DNA of 64,000 nt from CAVSIP01 sp963728075 (lineage in GTDB: Bacteria; Actinomycetota; Actinomycetes; JAFAQI01; DASSKL01), in NCBI GenBank assembly GCA_963728075.1, contig CAVSIP010000005.1:1-64000 (forward strand). Direction: 5' to 3'. Each line of letters opens with the position of its first letter. The first letter of the stretch is position 1. Under the pieces are notes generated by a model. The model was not told the origin of the DNA. It saw only the letters and a list, made by a program, of their open reading frames with translations, and did no database searches. Below, one piece after another: positions 26,512 to 34,483 of this stretch. Position numbers and translations under genes: made by a program.

Positions 26512-27513
26512 TCAGGACGGGACGGCCGGCTCGGTGTCCGAGTGGATGTCGATCCGCCAGCCGGTGAGCCGGGCGGCGAGCCGGGCGTTCTGCCCCTCCT
26601 TGCCGATGGCCAGGGACAGCTGGAAGTCGGGCACGACCACCCGCGCCGACCGAGCCTCCGCGTCGACGACGTCGACCCGTTTCACCGTCGCCGGCGACAG
26701 CGCGTGCGCGACGAAGCGGGCGGGGTCGTCGTCCCAGTCGACGATGTCGATCTTCTCGCCGTGCAGCTCGGCGACGACCGCGCGTACGCGGGCCCCCATC
26801 GGCCCGATGCAGGCCCCGCGGGCCCGGACGCCCGGCGTGGTGGACCGCACGGCGATCTTCGTCCGGTGCCCGGCCTCTCGCGCGACCGCGACGATCTCCA
26901 CCTGGCCGTCGGCGATCTCGGGCACCTCGAGCGCGAACAGCTTGCGCACCAGGTTGGGGTGCGTACGGGACAGCGTCACCTGCGGCCCTCGCACCCCCTT
27001 GTGCACCTGCACGACGTAGCAGCGCAGCCGGTCGCCGTGCCGGTAGGACTCCCCCGGCACCTGCTCGGCCGGCGGCAGCACCGCCTCGAGGTCGCCCAGG
27101 TCGACGAAGACCGGGCGCCGCTCCCCCGGGCGGTCCGGTCCGCCCGCGTGCTGCTGGACCACCCCGCCGACGATGTCGCCCTCCTTGCCGGCGTACTCCC
27201 CGTAGGTGAGCTCCTGCTCGGCGTCGCGCAACCGCTGCATGATCACCTGACGGGCGGTGGTCGCCGCGATCCGGCCGAAGCCGCTGGGCGTGTCGTCGTA
27301 CTCGGGCCCGAACTCCCCCTCGCCGAGGGGGTCGCGGGCCAGCACCCGCACCTCCCCGGTGCCCCGGTCGAGCTCGACCCGCGCGTGCTCCTTGGCACCG
27401 TCGGTGTGGTGGTACGCCGCCAGCAGCGCCACCTCGATGGCACCCACGACCGTGTCGAAGGACAGGTCCTTCTCCGCCACCAGGCCGCGCAGGGCCGCCA
27501 TGTCGATGTTCAC
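26512..27513 (-). CDS. nusA: Transcription termination/antitermination factor NusA
   Basis: NusA binds RNA polymerase and nascent RNA to control pausing, termination and antitermination. The 333-residue protein has the N-terminal RNAP-binding domain (to about 125), an S1 domain (VFVDLGDLEAVLPP...), KH1 with GACIGPMGARVRAVVAELHGEK-like motif and KH2 with LAIGKEGQNARLAARLTGW. It lacks the acidic C-terminal repeats of proteobacterial NusA, as is normal in actinobacteria. The GTG 27513 start overlaps the rimP stop. Confidence 0.96.
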   Translation of the reverse strand: MNIDMAALRGLVAEKDLSFDTVVGAIEVALLAAYHHTDGAKEHARVELDRGTGEVRVLARDPLGEGEFGPEYDDTPSGFGRIAATTARQVIMQRLRDAEQELTYGEYAGKEGDIVGGVVQQHAGGPDRPGERRPVFVDLGDLEAVLPPAEQVPGESYRHGDRLRCYVVQVHKGVRGPQVTLSRTHPNLVRKLFALEVPEIADGQVEIVAVAREAGHRTKIAVRSTTPGVRARGACIGPMGARVRAVVAELHGEKIDIVDWDDDPARFVAHALSPATVKRVDVVDAEARSARVVVPDFQLSLAIGKEGQNARLAARLTGWRIDIHSDTEPAVPS

Positions 27514-27989
27514 GGTCCCTCCTCCTGGTCCCGGCGGAACTCCACCTCGACCCGCCCCCGCCCCAGCTCCGCGTACGCGTAGCGCGTCTCGGCGCCGGCC
27601 TCGTCCTGCAGGATCACACCCTCGTCGTCGGCCGAGCGCACCCGCCCGCTCACCTGGCCACCGCCCGCGAGCGGCACGGTGACCAGCCGGCCCGCGGCCC
27701 GCCGCCAGTGCCGCGGCTCGGTCAGCGGCCGGTCCACACCGGGCGAGGTGACCTCGAGCACGTACGGCGCGCTGCCGAGCGCGTCGCTGTCGTCGAGCAC
27801 CGCGGAGACCGCCCGGCTCACCTCGGCGACCGCGTCGAGGTCCACGCCGCCGTCCCGGTCGACGACCACCCGGACGACCCGGCGCTTGCCGGCAGGGGTG
27901 AGCTCGACGGTCTCGAGGTCGTAGCCGGCGACGGTGACCACGGGCTCGACGACGGCACGCACCCGCGCGCGGTCCGCCGAGCCACTCAT
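27510..27989 (-). CDS. rimP: Ribosome maturation factor RimP
   Basis: RimP assists assembly of the 30S subunit. The 159-residue protein has the N-terminal domain with YDLETVELTPAG and VVVDRDGGVDLD, followed by YVLEVTSPGVDRPLTEPRHW and a C-terminal SH3-like barrel. The start is ATG 27989. It overlaps nusA by 4 nt, as in most bacteria where rimP-nusA-infB form one operon. Confidence 0.95.
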   Translation of the reverse strand: MSGSADRARVRAVVEPVVTVAGYDLETVELTPAGKRRVVRVVVDRDGGVDLDAVAEVSRAVSAVLDDSDALGSAPYVLEVTSPGVDRPLTEPRHWRRAAGRLVTVPLAGGGQVSGRVRSADDEGVILQDEAGAETRYAYAELGRGRVEVEFRRDQEEGP

Positions 27990-28047
27990 CGCCTGCCCCC
28001 TGCCGACCGTGGTGGGTGATCTTGCCGGTAGAGCCTAACCCGGAGGC

Positions 28048-29790
28048 TCAGGCGCTGAGCTCCGCCACGACCGCGCCGAGCCGCACCCGCCGACGGTCTC
28101 CGCTGGCCCGGTCCTTGACCTCGACCTCGCCGTCGGCGAGCGCCTTGCCGACCACCACGTGCACCGGGATGCCGATGAGGTCGGCGTCGGCGAACTTCTC
28201 GCCGGGCGAGGCCACGCGGTCGTCGAGCAGCACGTCGCGGCCCGCGGCGGCGAGGGCGGCCGCGAGCTGCTCGGCGGCTGCGCGCTGCTCCTCGCCCTTG
28301 CCGACGGGGACCACGTGCACGTCGTACGGCGCCAGCGCCGCCGGCCAGACCAGCCCGTGCGCGTCGTGGCGCTGCTCGGCCACGGCCGCCACCGCACGGG
28401 AGACGCCGATGCCGTACGAGCCCATGGTGATCCGGATCGGCTCGCCGTCCGGCCCCTGCGCGTCGAGCTCGAAGGCGTCAGCGTACTTGCGACCGAGCTG
28501 GAAGATGTGGCCGATCTCGATGCCGCGTGCGATCTCCAGCGCGGCGCCGCAGCGGGCGCAGCGGTCACCGTCGCGTATCTCTACCGCACCGAGCTCACCG
28601 GCCGGATCGAAGTCACGGCCACGCACGACCGACACGGCGTGGCGGTCGGTCTCGTTGGCGCCGGTCACCCAGGCGCTGCCGGGCACGACCAGCGGGTCGA
28701 CGACGTACCGGACACCGATCTCGGCCAGCTGCTGGGGGCCGATGTAGCCGCGGACCAGCCGGGGCTCGCGGGCCAGGTCGGCGGCGTCGGCCTGCGCGAC
28801 CTCCGTGGGCTCGAGCTGGCCGGCGATCCGCTTGAGGTCCACGTCGCGGTCTCCCGGGACGCCGACGACGAGCAGCTCCCAGTCACCCGCCCCGGGGGCC
28901 CGGGTCTTGAGCACGACGTTCTTCAGCGTGTCGGCGGCCGTGACCTCGCGACCCTGGCTGCGCAGCAGGTCGACGAGCGCGTCGATGGTCGGCGTGTCGG
29001 GCGTGTCGACCACCTCCGCCGGCGCGTGCGCCGAGGGGTCCTGCTTGGGCGGCGCGGCGATCTCCACGGCCTCGGTGTTGGCGGTGTAGTCGCAGCCCGT
29101 GCACTGCACGAAGGTGTCCTCGCCGTTGTCCGCGGGTGCGAGGAACTCCTCGCTGGCCGACCCGCCCATCGCGCCGGAGACCGCGAAGGCGATCCGGTAG
29201 TCGAGCCCGAGCCGCTCGAAGGTCCGCTGGTAGGCGACCCGGTGCGCGTCGTACGACGCCTGCAGCCCGTCGTCGTCGAGGTCGAAGGAGTACGAGTCCT
29301 TCATGACGAACTCGCGCCCGCGCAGCAGACCGGCTCGGGGACGGGCCTCGTCGCGGTACTTCGTCTGGATCTGGTACAGCGTGACCGGGTAGTCGCGGTA
29401 CGAGCCGTACTCGCTCTTCACCAGCGTCGTGAACAGCTCCTCGTGGGTCGGTCCGAGCAGGTAGTCCGCGCCCTTGCGGTCCTGCAGCCGGAACAGGTTC
29501 TCGCCGTAGTCGGTCCAGCGGCCGGTGGCCTCGTACAGGTCCCGGGGCAGCAGCGCCGGGAACAGCACCTCCTGCCCGCCCATGCGGTCCATCTCCTCAC
29601 GGACCACCTGCGCGACCTTGTCGAGCACCCGCTTGCCGAGCGGCAGCCAGGTGTAGATGCCCGGCGCCGTACGCCGGATGTAGCCGGCCCGGACGAGCAG
29701 CCGGTGGCTCGGCACCTCGGCGTCGGCCGGGTCCTCGCGCAGGGTGCGCAGGAACAGCGAGGACATGCGGGTGACGGTGCCGGTGCTCAC
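28048..29790 (-). CDS. proS: Prolyl-tRNA synthetase
   Basis: ProS charges tRNA-Pro. The roughly 580-residue protein is the bacterial type with motif 1 (GIYTWLPLGKRVLDKV), motif 2 (YRDEARPRAGLLRGREFVMKD), an INS editing domain (about 240-400) between motifs 2 and 3, motif 3 (MGSYGIGVSRAVAAV) and the anticodon-binding domain at the C-terminus. GTG 29790 is chosen by analogy with homologues that have a few residues before RMS; ATG 29766 is the alternative. Neither has a strong ribosome-binding site. A 197-nt region rich in repeats separates it from the opp operon. Confidence 0.95.
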   Translation of the reverse strand: MSTGTVTRMSSLFLRTLREDPADAEVPSHRLLVRAGYIRRTAPGIYTWLPLGKRVLDKVAQVVREEMDRMGGQEVLFPALLPRDLYEATGRWTDYGENLFRLQDRKGADYLLGPTHEELFTTLVKSEYGSYRDYPVTLYQIQTKYRDEARPRAGLLRGREFVMKDSYSFDLDDDGLQASYDAHRVAYQRTFERLGLDYRIAFAVSGAMGGSASEEFLAPADNGEDTFVQCTGCDYTANTEAVEIAAPPKQDPSAHAPAEVVDTPDTPTIDALVDLLRSQGREVTAADTLKNVVLKTRAPGAGDWELLVVGVPGDRDVDLKRIAGQLEPTEVAQADAADLAREPRLVRGYIGPQQLAEIGVRYVVDPLVVPGSAWVTGANETDRHAVSVVRGRDFDPAGELGAVEIRDGDRCARCGAALEIARGIEIGHIFQLGRKYADAFELDAQGPDGEPIRITMGSYGIGVSRAVAAVAEQRHDAHGLVWPAALAPYDVHVVPVGKGEEQRAAAEQLAAALAAAGRDVLLDDRVASPGEKFADADLIGIPVHVVVGKALADGEVEVKDRASGDRRRVRLGAVVAELSA

Positions 29791-29852
29791 CCGACGAGGG
29801 TATCGACGCCCCACAACCGGGTTCCCGTTCCGTACACCGTCCCACCCCGGCC

Positions 29853-29894
29853 GGCCCACCCCGCCTGGCCCACCCCGCCTGGCCCACCCCGCCT
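29853..29894. repeat. Three tandem 14-bp repeats GGCCCACCCCGCCT
   Basis: The unit occurs three times head to tail (29853-29866, 29867-29880, 29881-29894), perfectly. The last copy runs into the left arm of the neighbouring palindrome. It lies upstream of proS, between its start and the palindrome. Function unknown; slipped-strand duplication is the likely origin. Confidence 0.8.
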
Positions 29895-29954
29895 TCGTGC
29901 GGCCTGCTGTGGTCAAACGATCTCCATCAGCCCCAGTACGCCGCACGAAGGCGG
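29889..29954 (-). terminator. Perfect 14-bp inverted repeat with a 38-nt loop after oppF
   Basis: CCGCCTTCGTGCGG (29889-29902) is the exact reverse complement of 29941-29954. A further near-copy of the right arm (GGCCGCACGAAGACGGG) follows at about 29960-29976. The element begins 33 nt after the oppF stop. Like the palindrome after infB it has a long loop (38 nt) that is less GC-rich than the stem. It could end opp transcription or protect its mRNA. Confidence 0.55.
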
Positions 29955-29986
29955 TCAGGGGCCGCACGAAGACGGGAGAGAGGCGG

Positions 29987-31303
29987 TCAGCGGGGGGCGA
30001 GCTCGGGGTCGTGCAGCAGGCAGGCGGCGCGGGTGGTGCCGGCGTCGTAGAGCGGCGGGTCGCGGTGCTCGCGGAAGGTGACCACCACGCCGTCCGCCTC
30101 GGTACGCAGGTCGCGTACGCCGCGCCAGAACCGCTCACCGGGGTCGGCCGCGCGGATGCGCTCGAGCAGGGCCGCGACGTCCGCACCGGTGTAGCCGGAC
30201 CCGGCGGGCAGCCGAGCGGTGAGCGAGGGCTCGTCCAGCGCGGCGAGGTCGCCGATGACCGCCCGCTCGCGGTCGTAGTCCTCCTCGGCCAGCGCCAGCC
30301 AGTGCTGCTCGAGCAGGGCGCGCAGGTCGCGGCTCTCCCACCCGCACGGCTCGAACGCCACCGGGCAGCGGGGGTGGAACGCGCAGCCGAGCGGCGGCCG
30401 GGCGGCGTCGGGGACCTCCCCGCGCGGCAGGTCCCGGGGCACGCTGCGGGTCGGGTCCGGCTCGGGGATCGCGCGCAGCAGGGCGTGGGTGTACGGGTGG
30501 TTGGCGCCGGCGTAGATGTCCGCCGCCGGGCCGTACTCGACGATCCGCCCGAGGTACATGATCGCGATCGTGTCGCAGAAGAACTTCGCGGTCGCGAGGT
30601 CGTGGGTGACGTAGACGTAGGTCAGCCCGAGGTCGGTCTTGAGGTCGAGCATCAGCTCGAGGATCTTCGCGCGCACGCTCATGTCGAGCATGGACACCGG
30701 CTCGTCTGCGACGAGCAGCTCGGGCCCGAGGATGATCGCTCGCGCGATGACCGCCCGCTGCTTCTGCCCGCCGGACAGGTCGGCCGGGTACTTGTAGAGG
30801 AACTGCTCGGCGGGGACCAGCCCGACCCGTTCGAGGACCGCGGTGACGCGGTCGTGGAGCTCAGCCTCGTCGCTCGTCACGCCGTGGATGCGCAGCGGGT
30901 GCCCGACGGCGGCCAGGATGTCCATCGCCGGGTTGAGCGAGGCGTTCGGGTCCTGGAAGACCATCTGCATCCGGCGCCGCAACGGCCGCACGTGTGACTC
31001 GCGCAGGTCGGTGAGGTCCTCGCCGGCGAGCAGCACCCGCCCGGACGTCACCGGCACGCTGCGCAGGATCGCGCGGCCGAGGGTCGTCTTGCCGCTGCCG
31101 GACTCCCCCACCACGCCGAGCACCTCGCCGCGGCGCAGCCGGAACGAGACGCCGTCGACGGCCTTGACCACGCCGTGGCTGCGGCCGGTGAACCGCTCCC
31201 ACAGCCCGCCGCCGAGCGCGAAGTGGACGTGTAGGTCGTCCACCTCCAGCAGCGGCGACCCGTCCTGCGGGCCGGCCGGGCCCGGCTCAGGCTTCGTCGG
31301 CAA
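29987..31303 (-). CDS. Oligopeptide ABC transporter ATPase, OppF type
   Basis: This is the second ATPase of the importer. The roughly 438-residue protein has Walker A GESGSGKTT, signature LSGGQKQR, Walker B LLVADEP, the switch His in VTHD, and the oligopeptide/dipeptide C-terminal domain with cysteine cluster GCAFHPRCPVAFEPCG. About 90 further residues follow that domain, more than usual. The start is taken as TTG 31303, overlapping the oppD end by 17 nt; another start further in cannot be excluded. Confidence 0.9.
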   Translation of the reverse strand: MPTKPEPGPAGPQDGSPLLEVDDLHVHFALGGGLWERFTGRSHGVVKAVDGVSFRLRRGEVLGVVGESGSGKTTLGRAILRSVPVTSGRVLLAGEDLTDLRESHVRPLRRRMQMVFQDPNASLNPAMDILAAVGHPLRIHGVTSDEAELHDRVTAVLERVGLVPAEQFLYKYPADLSGGQKQRAVIARAIILGPELLVADEPVSMLDMSVRAKILELMLDLKTDLGLTYVYVTHDLATAKFFCDTIAIMYLGRIVEYGPAADIYAGANHPYTHALLRAIPEPDPTRSVPRDLPRGEVPDAARPPLGCAFHPRCPVAFEPCGWESRDLRALLEQHWLALAEEDYDRERAVIGDLAALDEPSLTARLPAGSGYTGADVAALLERIRAADPGERFWRGVRDLRTEADGVVVTFREHRDPPLYDAGTTRAACLLHDPELAPR

Positions 31304-32342
31304 CGCCGATCTCCTCCCGTTCCAGCGGCGCGGTCCCGCCCCGCGGGATCTGCTCCGCCGGCCCGTGCAGCCAGCAGTCCACCCGCTGCCCGCGCCCGGT
31401 CGTGACCGTCGGCGGGTGCCGGGTCGGGCAGACCTGCATCGCGTCGGGGCAGCGCGGGTGGAACCGGCAGCCGGGCGGCGGCTCGACCAGGTCCGGCGGC
31501 GCACCCGGGATGTAGTGCAGCTCGGTGGTGGCGAGGCTGATCGTGGAGGCGAGCAGCTCACGGGTGTACGGGTGCGCCGGCTCGGCGAAGACCGAGCGGG
31601 CATCCCCCTGCTCGGCGATGCGTCCGGCGTACATGACCGCGACCCGGTCGCAGGCCTCCGCGATGATGCCGAGGTTGTGCGTGATGAGCAGCACGGCGGT
31701 GTCGAAGTTGGTCTTGATGTCGGCGAGGATCCCGAGGATCTGCGCCTCGACGAGGACGTCCAGCGCAGTGGTGGGCTCGTCCGCGACGACGAACGCCGGC
31801 CGGAGCACCAGCGCCAGCCCGATCATGATCCGCTGCCGCATCCCGCCGGAGAACTCGTGCGGGTAGGCCTCGAACCGGGTCGGCGGGATGCCCATGCCCC
31901 CCAGCGCCTCCAGCGCCCGGCTGCGCATCTGCTGCTTCGACAGGTGGGGCTCGTGCGCGCGCAGGGCCTCCAGGAAGTGGTCGGAGATCCGCATGAGCGG
32001 GTTCAGCCGCGTCATCGGCTCCTGGAAGATCAGCCCGAGCTTCGGCCCGCGCAGCGCGCGCAGCCGCCGCCGTGGCAGCGTCACGAGGTCCTGGCCCTCG
32101 AAGAGCACCTCGCCCTTGAGCTTCGCCGCGGCGGGCAGCAGGCCGAGGACGCCACGGCCGAGGGTCGACTTGCCGCAGCCGGACTCGCCGACCAGGCCGA
32201 GCGTCTCGCCCCTGCGCAGGTCGAACGACACACCGTCCACGGCGCGCACGGCACCCTTCGCGGTGCCGTACCAGACCCGCAGGTCGCGTACGGACAGGAC
32301 CGCGTCGCCGGCGGTGGAGGCGGGCTCAGGCAGGCTGCTCAC
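31287..32342 (-). CDS. Oligopeptide ABC transporter ATPase, OppD type
   Basis: This is the first ATPase of the importer. The 351-residue protein has Walker A GESGCGKST, Q-loop FQEPMTRLNP, signature FSGGMRQR, Walker B FVVADEPTTALD, LITHNLG, and the C-terminal Cys motif GCRFHPRCPDAMQVCP. This pairing with an OppF-type partner is typical of peptide/nickel (PepT) family importers. The start is GTG 32342, overlapping the permease gene end. Confidence 0.92.
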   Translation of the reverse strand: MSSLPEPASTAGDAVLSVRDLRVWYGTAKGAVRAVDGVSFDLRRGETLGLVGESGCGKSTLGRGVLGLLPAAAKLKGEVLFEGQDLVTLPRRRLRALRGPKLGLIFQEPMTRLNPLMRISDHFLEALRAHEPHLSKQQMRSRALEALGGMGIPPTRFEAYPHEFSGGMRQRIMIGLALVLRPAFVVADEPTTALDVLVEAQILGILADIKTNFDTAVLLITHNLGIIAEACDRVAVMYAGRIAEQGDARSVFAEPAHPYTRELLASTISLATTELHYIPGAPPDLVEPPPGCRFHPRCPDAMQVCPTRHPPTVTTGRGQRVDCWLHGPAEQIPRGGTAPLEREEIGVADEA

Positions 32343-33369
32343 GGGTCACCTCCCCGACCTCGAGCTCGTCGGGGATCTCGACCGGCAGCAGCTGCCGACG
32401 GCGCAGCACCGGGTTGAGCAGGTCGTTGAGGCTCTCGCCCACGAGCGTGAGCCCGGTGACGAGCAGCACGATCGCGAGGCCGGGGTAGACCGACGTCCAC
32501 CAGATGCCGCCGCTGGCCTCCCCCAGCGCCCGCTGCAGGTCGTAGCCCCACTCGGCCGCCTCGGTGGGCTGCACGCCGTAGCCGAGGAAGCCCAGACCCG
32601 CCAGCGTGAGCAGCGCGTCCGCCGCGTTGAGGGTCGCGATGACCGGCACGTTCTGCACGACGTTGCCGAGGACGTAGCGGCCGATGACCGTGCGCGGTTT
32701 CGCACCGAGCACCCGCGCCGCCTCGACGTAGGGCTCCTCTCGGACGCTGATGACGCTGTTGCGGATGACCCGGAAGTACTGCGGCACGTAGATGACCGTG
32801 ATCGAGATCGCCGCGGACATGATGCCGCTGAAGCTCGCCCCGAAGAAGTCGAACTTCCCCCGCAGCAGGAAGGCGATGAGGATCGCCAGCAGCAGCGACG
32901 GGAACGCGAACATGGCGTCCATGACGAGGACCAGCACGCGGTCGAGGACCCCGCCGTAGTAGCCGGAGAACAGCCCGAGCGGCACCCCGACGAGCATCGA
33001 GATGACGACCGCGATGGCGATGACCTCGAGTGCGGTCCGCGACCCGTACACGATGTGGCTGAACACGTCGGTGGACATGATGTTCGTCCCGAGGATGTGC
33101 GAGCCGGACGGAGCGCCGCTCTTGGGGAACCGGTGGCCGGCCGCGTCTCGGTACTGGTCGAAGTGGTACGGCGAGATCCACGGCGCGAAGATCGCGAAGA
33201 CCACGAAGACCAGGACCAGGCCGAGCCCGATGTACAGCACCCACTTGGGCAGTCCGCGAGCCTCGCCGACCGGGGCGAGGGCGCGCCGCAGCGCCGCCAG
33301 CCTGCGGCGCTGCGGCTGGGGCGCACCCGGTGCGGACGGTGCGCTCGGGGAGACCGACTCGGTGGTCAC
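32326..33369 (-). CDS. Oligopeptide ABC transporter permease, OppC type
   Basis: The 347-residue inner-membrane subunit has a long cytoplasmic N-terminus, an OppC_N-like membrane helix (VLYIGLGLVLVFVVFAIFAPW), ILGTNIMSTDVFSHIVYGSR, five further helices and the EAA loop (PYVEAARVLGAKPRTVIGRYVLGN). GTG 33369 overlaps the oppB stop by 4 nt. Together with OppB it forms the translocation pore. Confidence 0.92.
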   Translation of the reverse strand: MTTESVSPSAPSAPGAPQPQRRRLAALRRALAPVGEARGLPKWVLYIGLGLVLVFVVFAIFAPWISPYHFDQYRDAAGHRFPKSGAPSGSHILGTNIMSTDVFSHIVYGSRTALEVIAIAVVISMLVGVPLGLFSGYYGGVLDRVLVLVMDAMFAFPSLLLAILIAFLLRGKFDFFGASFSGIMSAAISITVIYVPQYFRVIRNSVISVREEPYVEAARVLGAKPRTVIGRYVLGNVVQNVPVIATLNAADALLTLAGLGFLGYGVQPTEAAEWGYDLQRALGEASGGIWWTSVYPGLAIVLLVTGLTLVGESLNDLLNPVLRRRQLLPVEIPDELEVGEVTREQPA

Positions 33370-34403
33370 GAGTACCTCACCCGGGGGTCGACGAGGGCGG
33401 TGACCACGTCGATGACGAGGCTGACGGCCACCACGATCAGCGCGAAGACCGTCGCGATGCCCTGGACCGCGACGTAGTCCCGCTCGTTGAGGAAGTGGAT
33501 GAGCGCCTGGCCGATGCCGGGCCAGTTGAACGTCGTCTCGGTGAGCACCGCCCCGGACATGAGCAGCGCCGCCTGCAGGCCGACCACCGTGACGACGGGG
33601 ACGAGCGCGTTGCGGAAGCCGTGGCGCATGACGACGCGCGACTCGCTGATCCCGCGGGCACGCGCGGCCTCGATGTAGTCGTGGCGCAGCGTCTGGATCA
33701 CGTTGACCCGCACCAGCCGGATGAACACGCCGCACACGAGCAGCCCCAGCGTCAGCGCCGGGAGCACGAGGTGCTCGGCGACGTTGCCGAAGGCGTCCCA
33801 CTGCCCGTTGATCACCGCGTCCACCAGGTAGATGTTGGTGTGCGCGTGCTGGCTGATCTCCAGGTTGACCAGGGTGTCGGCCTGACCCGAGCTGGGCAGC
33901 CAGCCGAGCTTGGCGGAGAACAGCAGCTGGAACAGGATGCCGACCCAGAACACCGGGGCGGCGTAGGTGAGGATGCCGAACAGGCGGCCGGCCACGTCGA
34001 GGGGCGTGTCCCGGAACCGGCCGATGAGCACACCCAGGCCGAGGCCGACCACCAGCGCGAAGACCATGGCCGCCACGGTGAGCTCCAAGGTGGCCGCGCC
34101 CTCGTGGGTGAGGATCTGCATCACGCTGCGGTTCGTGCTGGTGGGCTGGCCGAAGTCACCGTGCAGCACCCCGCCGAGGTAGTTGCCGTACTGCACGATG
34201 AGCGGCTTGTCGAAGCCGAGGTCGTGCCGCTTCGCGGCGACAACCGACTGCGGCACGCGGCCGCCGAGGGATGCCTGCACCGGGTCACCCGGGGCGACCC
34301 GCATGAGCACGAAGACGACCGTCAGCAGGATGACGACCATCGGGATGACGAGCAGCAGCCTCGTCAGCAGGTAGCGCGGCAGCGAGCCGCTGGAACGAGC
34401 CAT
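33366..34403 (-). CDS. Oligopeptide ABC transporter permease, OppB type
   Basis: The 345-residue permease begins with a membrane helix (YLLTRLLLVIPMVVILLTVVFVLMR), continues with the family segment APGDPVQASLGG, and has six predicted helices with an EAA loop (DYIEAARARGISESRVVMRHGFRN). The start is ATG 34403. The gap to oppA (80 nt) holds a strong hairpin, so oppA and the membrane genes may be expressed at different levels. Confidence 0.93.
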   Translation of the reverse strand: MARSSGSLPRYLLTRLLLVIPMVVILLTVVFVLMRVAPGDPVQASLGGRVPQSVVAAKRHDLGFDKPLIVQYGNYLGGVLHGDFGQPTSTNRSVMQILTHEGAATLELTVAAMVFALVVGLGLGVLIGRFRDTPLDVAGRLFGILTYAAPVFWVGILFQLLFSAKLGWLPSSGQADTLVNLEISQHAHTNIYLVDAVINGQWDAFGNVAEHLVLPALTLGLLVCGVFIRLVRVNVIQTLRHDYIEAARARGISESRVVMRHGFRNALVPVVTVVGLQAALLMSGAVLTETTFNWPGIGQALIHFLNERDYVAVQGIATVFALIVVAVSLVIDVVTALVDPRVRYS

Positions 34404-34440
34404 GGCGGGCGGGGATCCTCACCGAAGGGGTGACGCCCGA

Positions 34441-34469
34441 CCGGTGCGGGAGTGCTGCTCCCGCACCGG
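34441..34469 (-). terminator. Perfect 12-bp hairpin between oppA and oppB
   Basis: CCGGTGCGGGAG (34441-34452) pairs with CTCCCGCACCGG (34458-34469) around a 5-nt loop, 14 nt after the oppA stop. Such intercistronic hairpins behind binding-protein genes commonly stabilise or partly terminate the upstream message, giving more binding protein than permease (known for other operons, inferred here). Confidence 0.7.
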
Positions 34470-34483
34470 CCGGACCGTCATCG

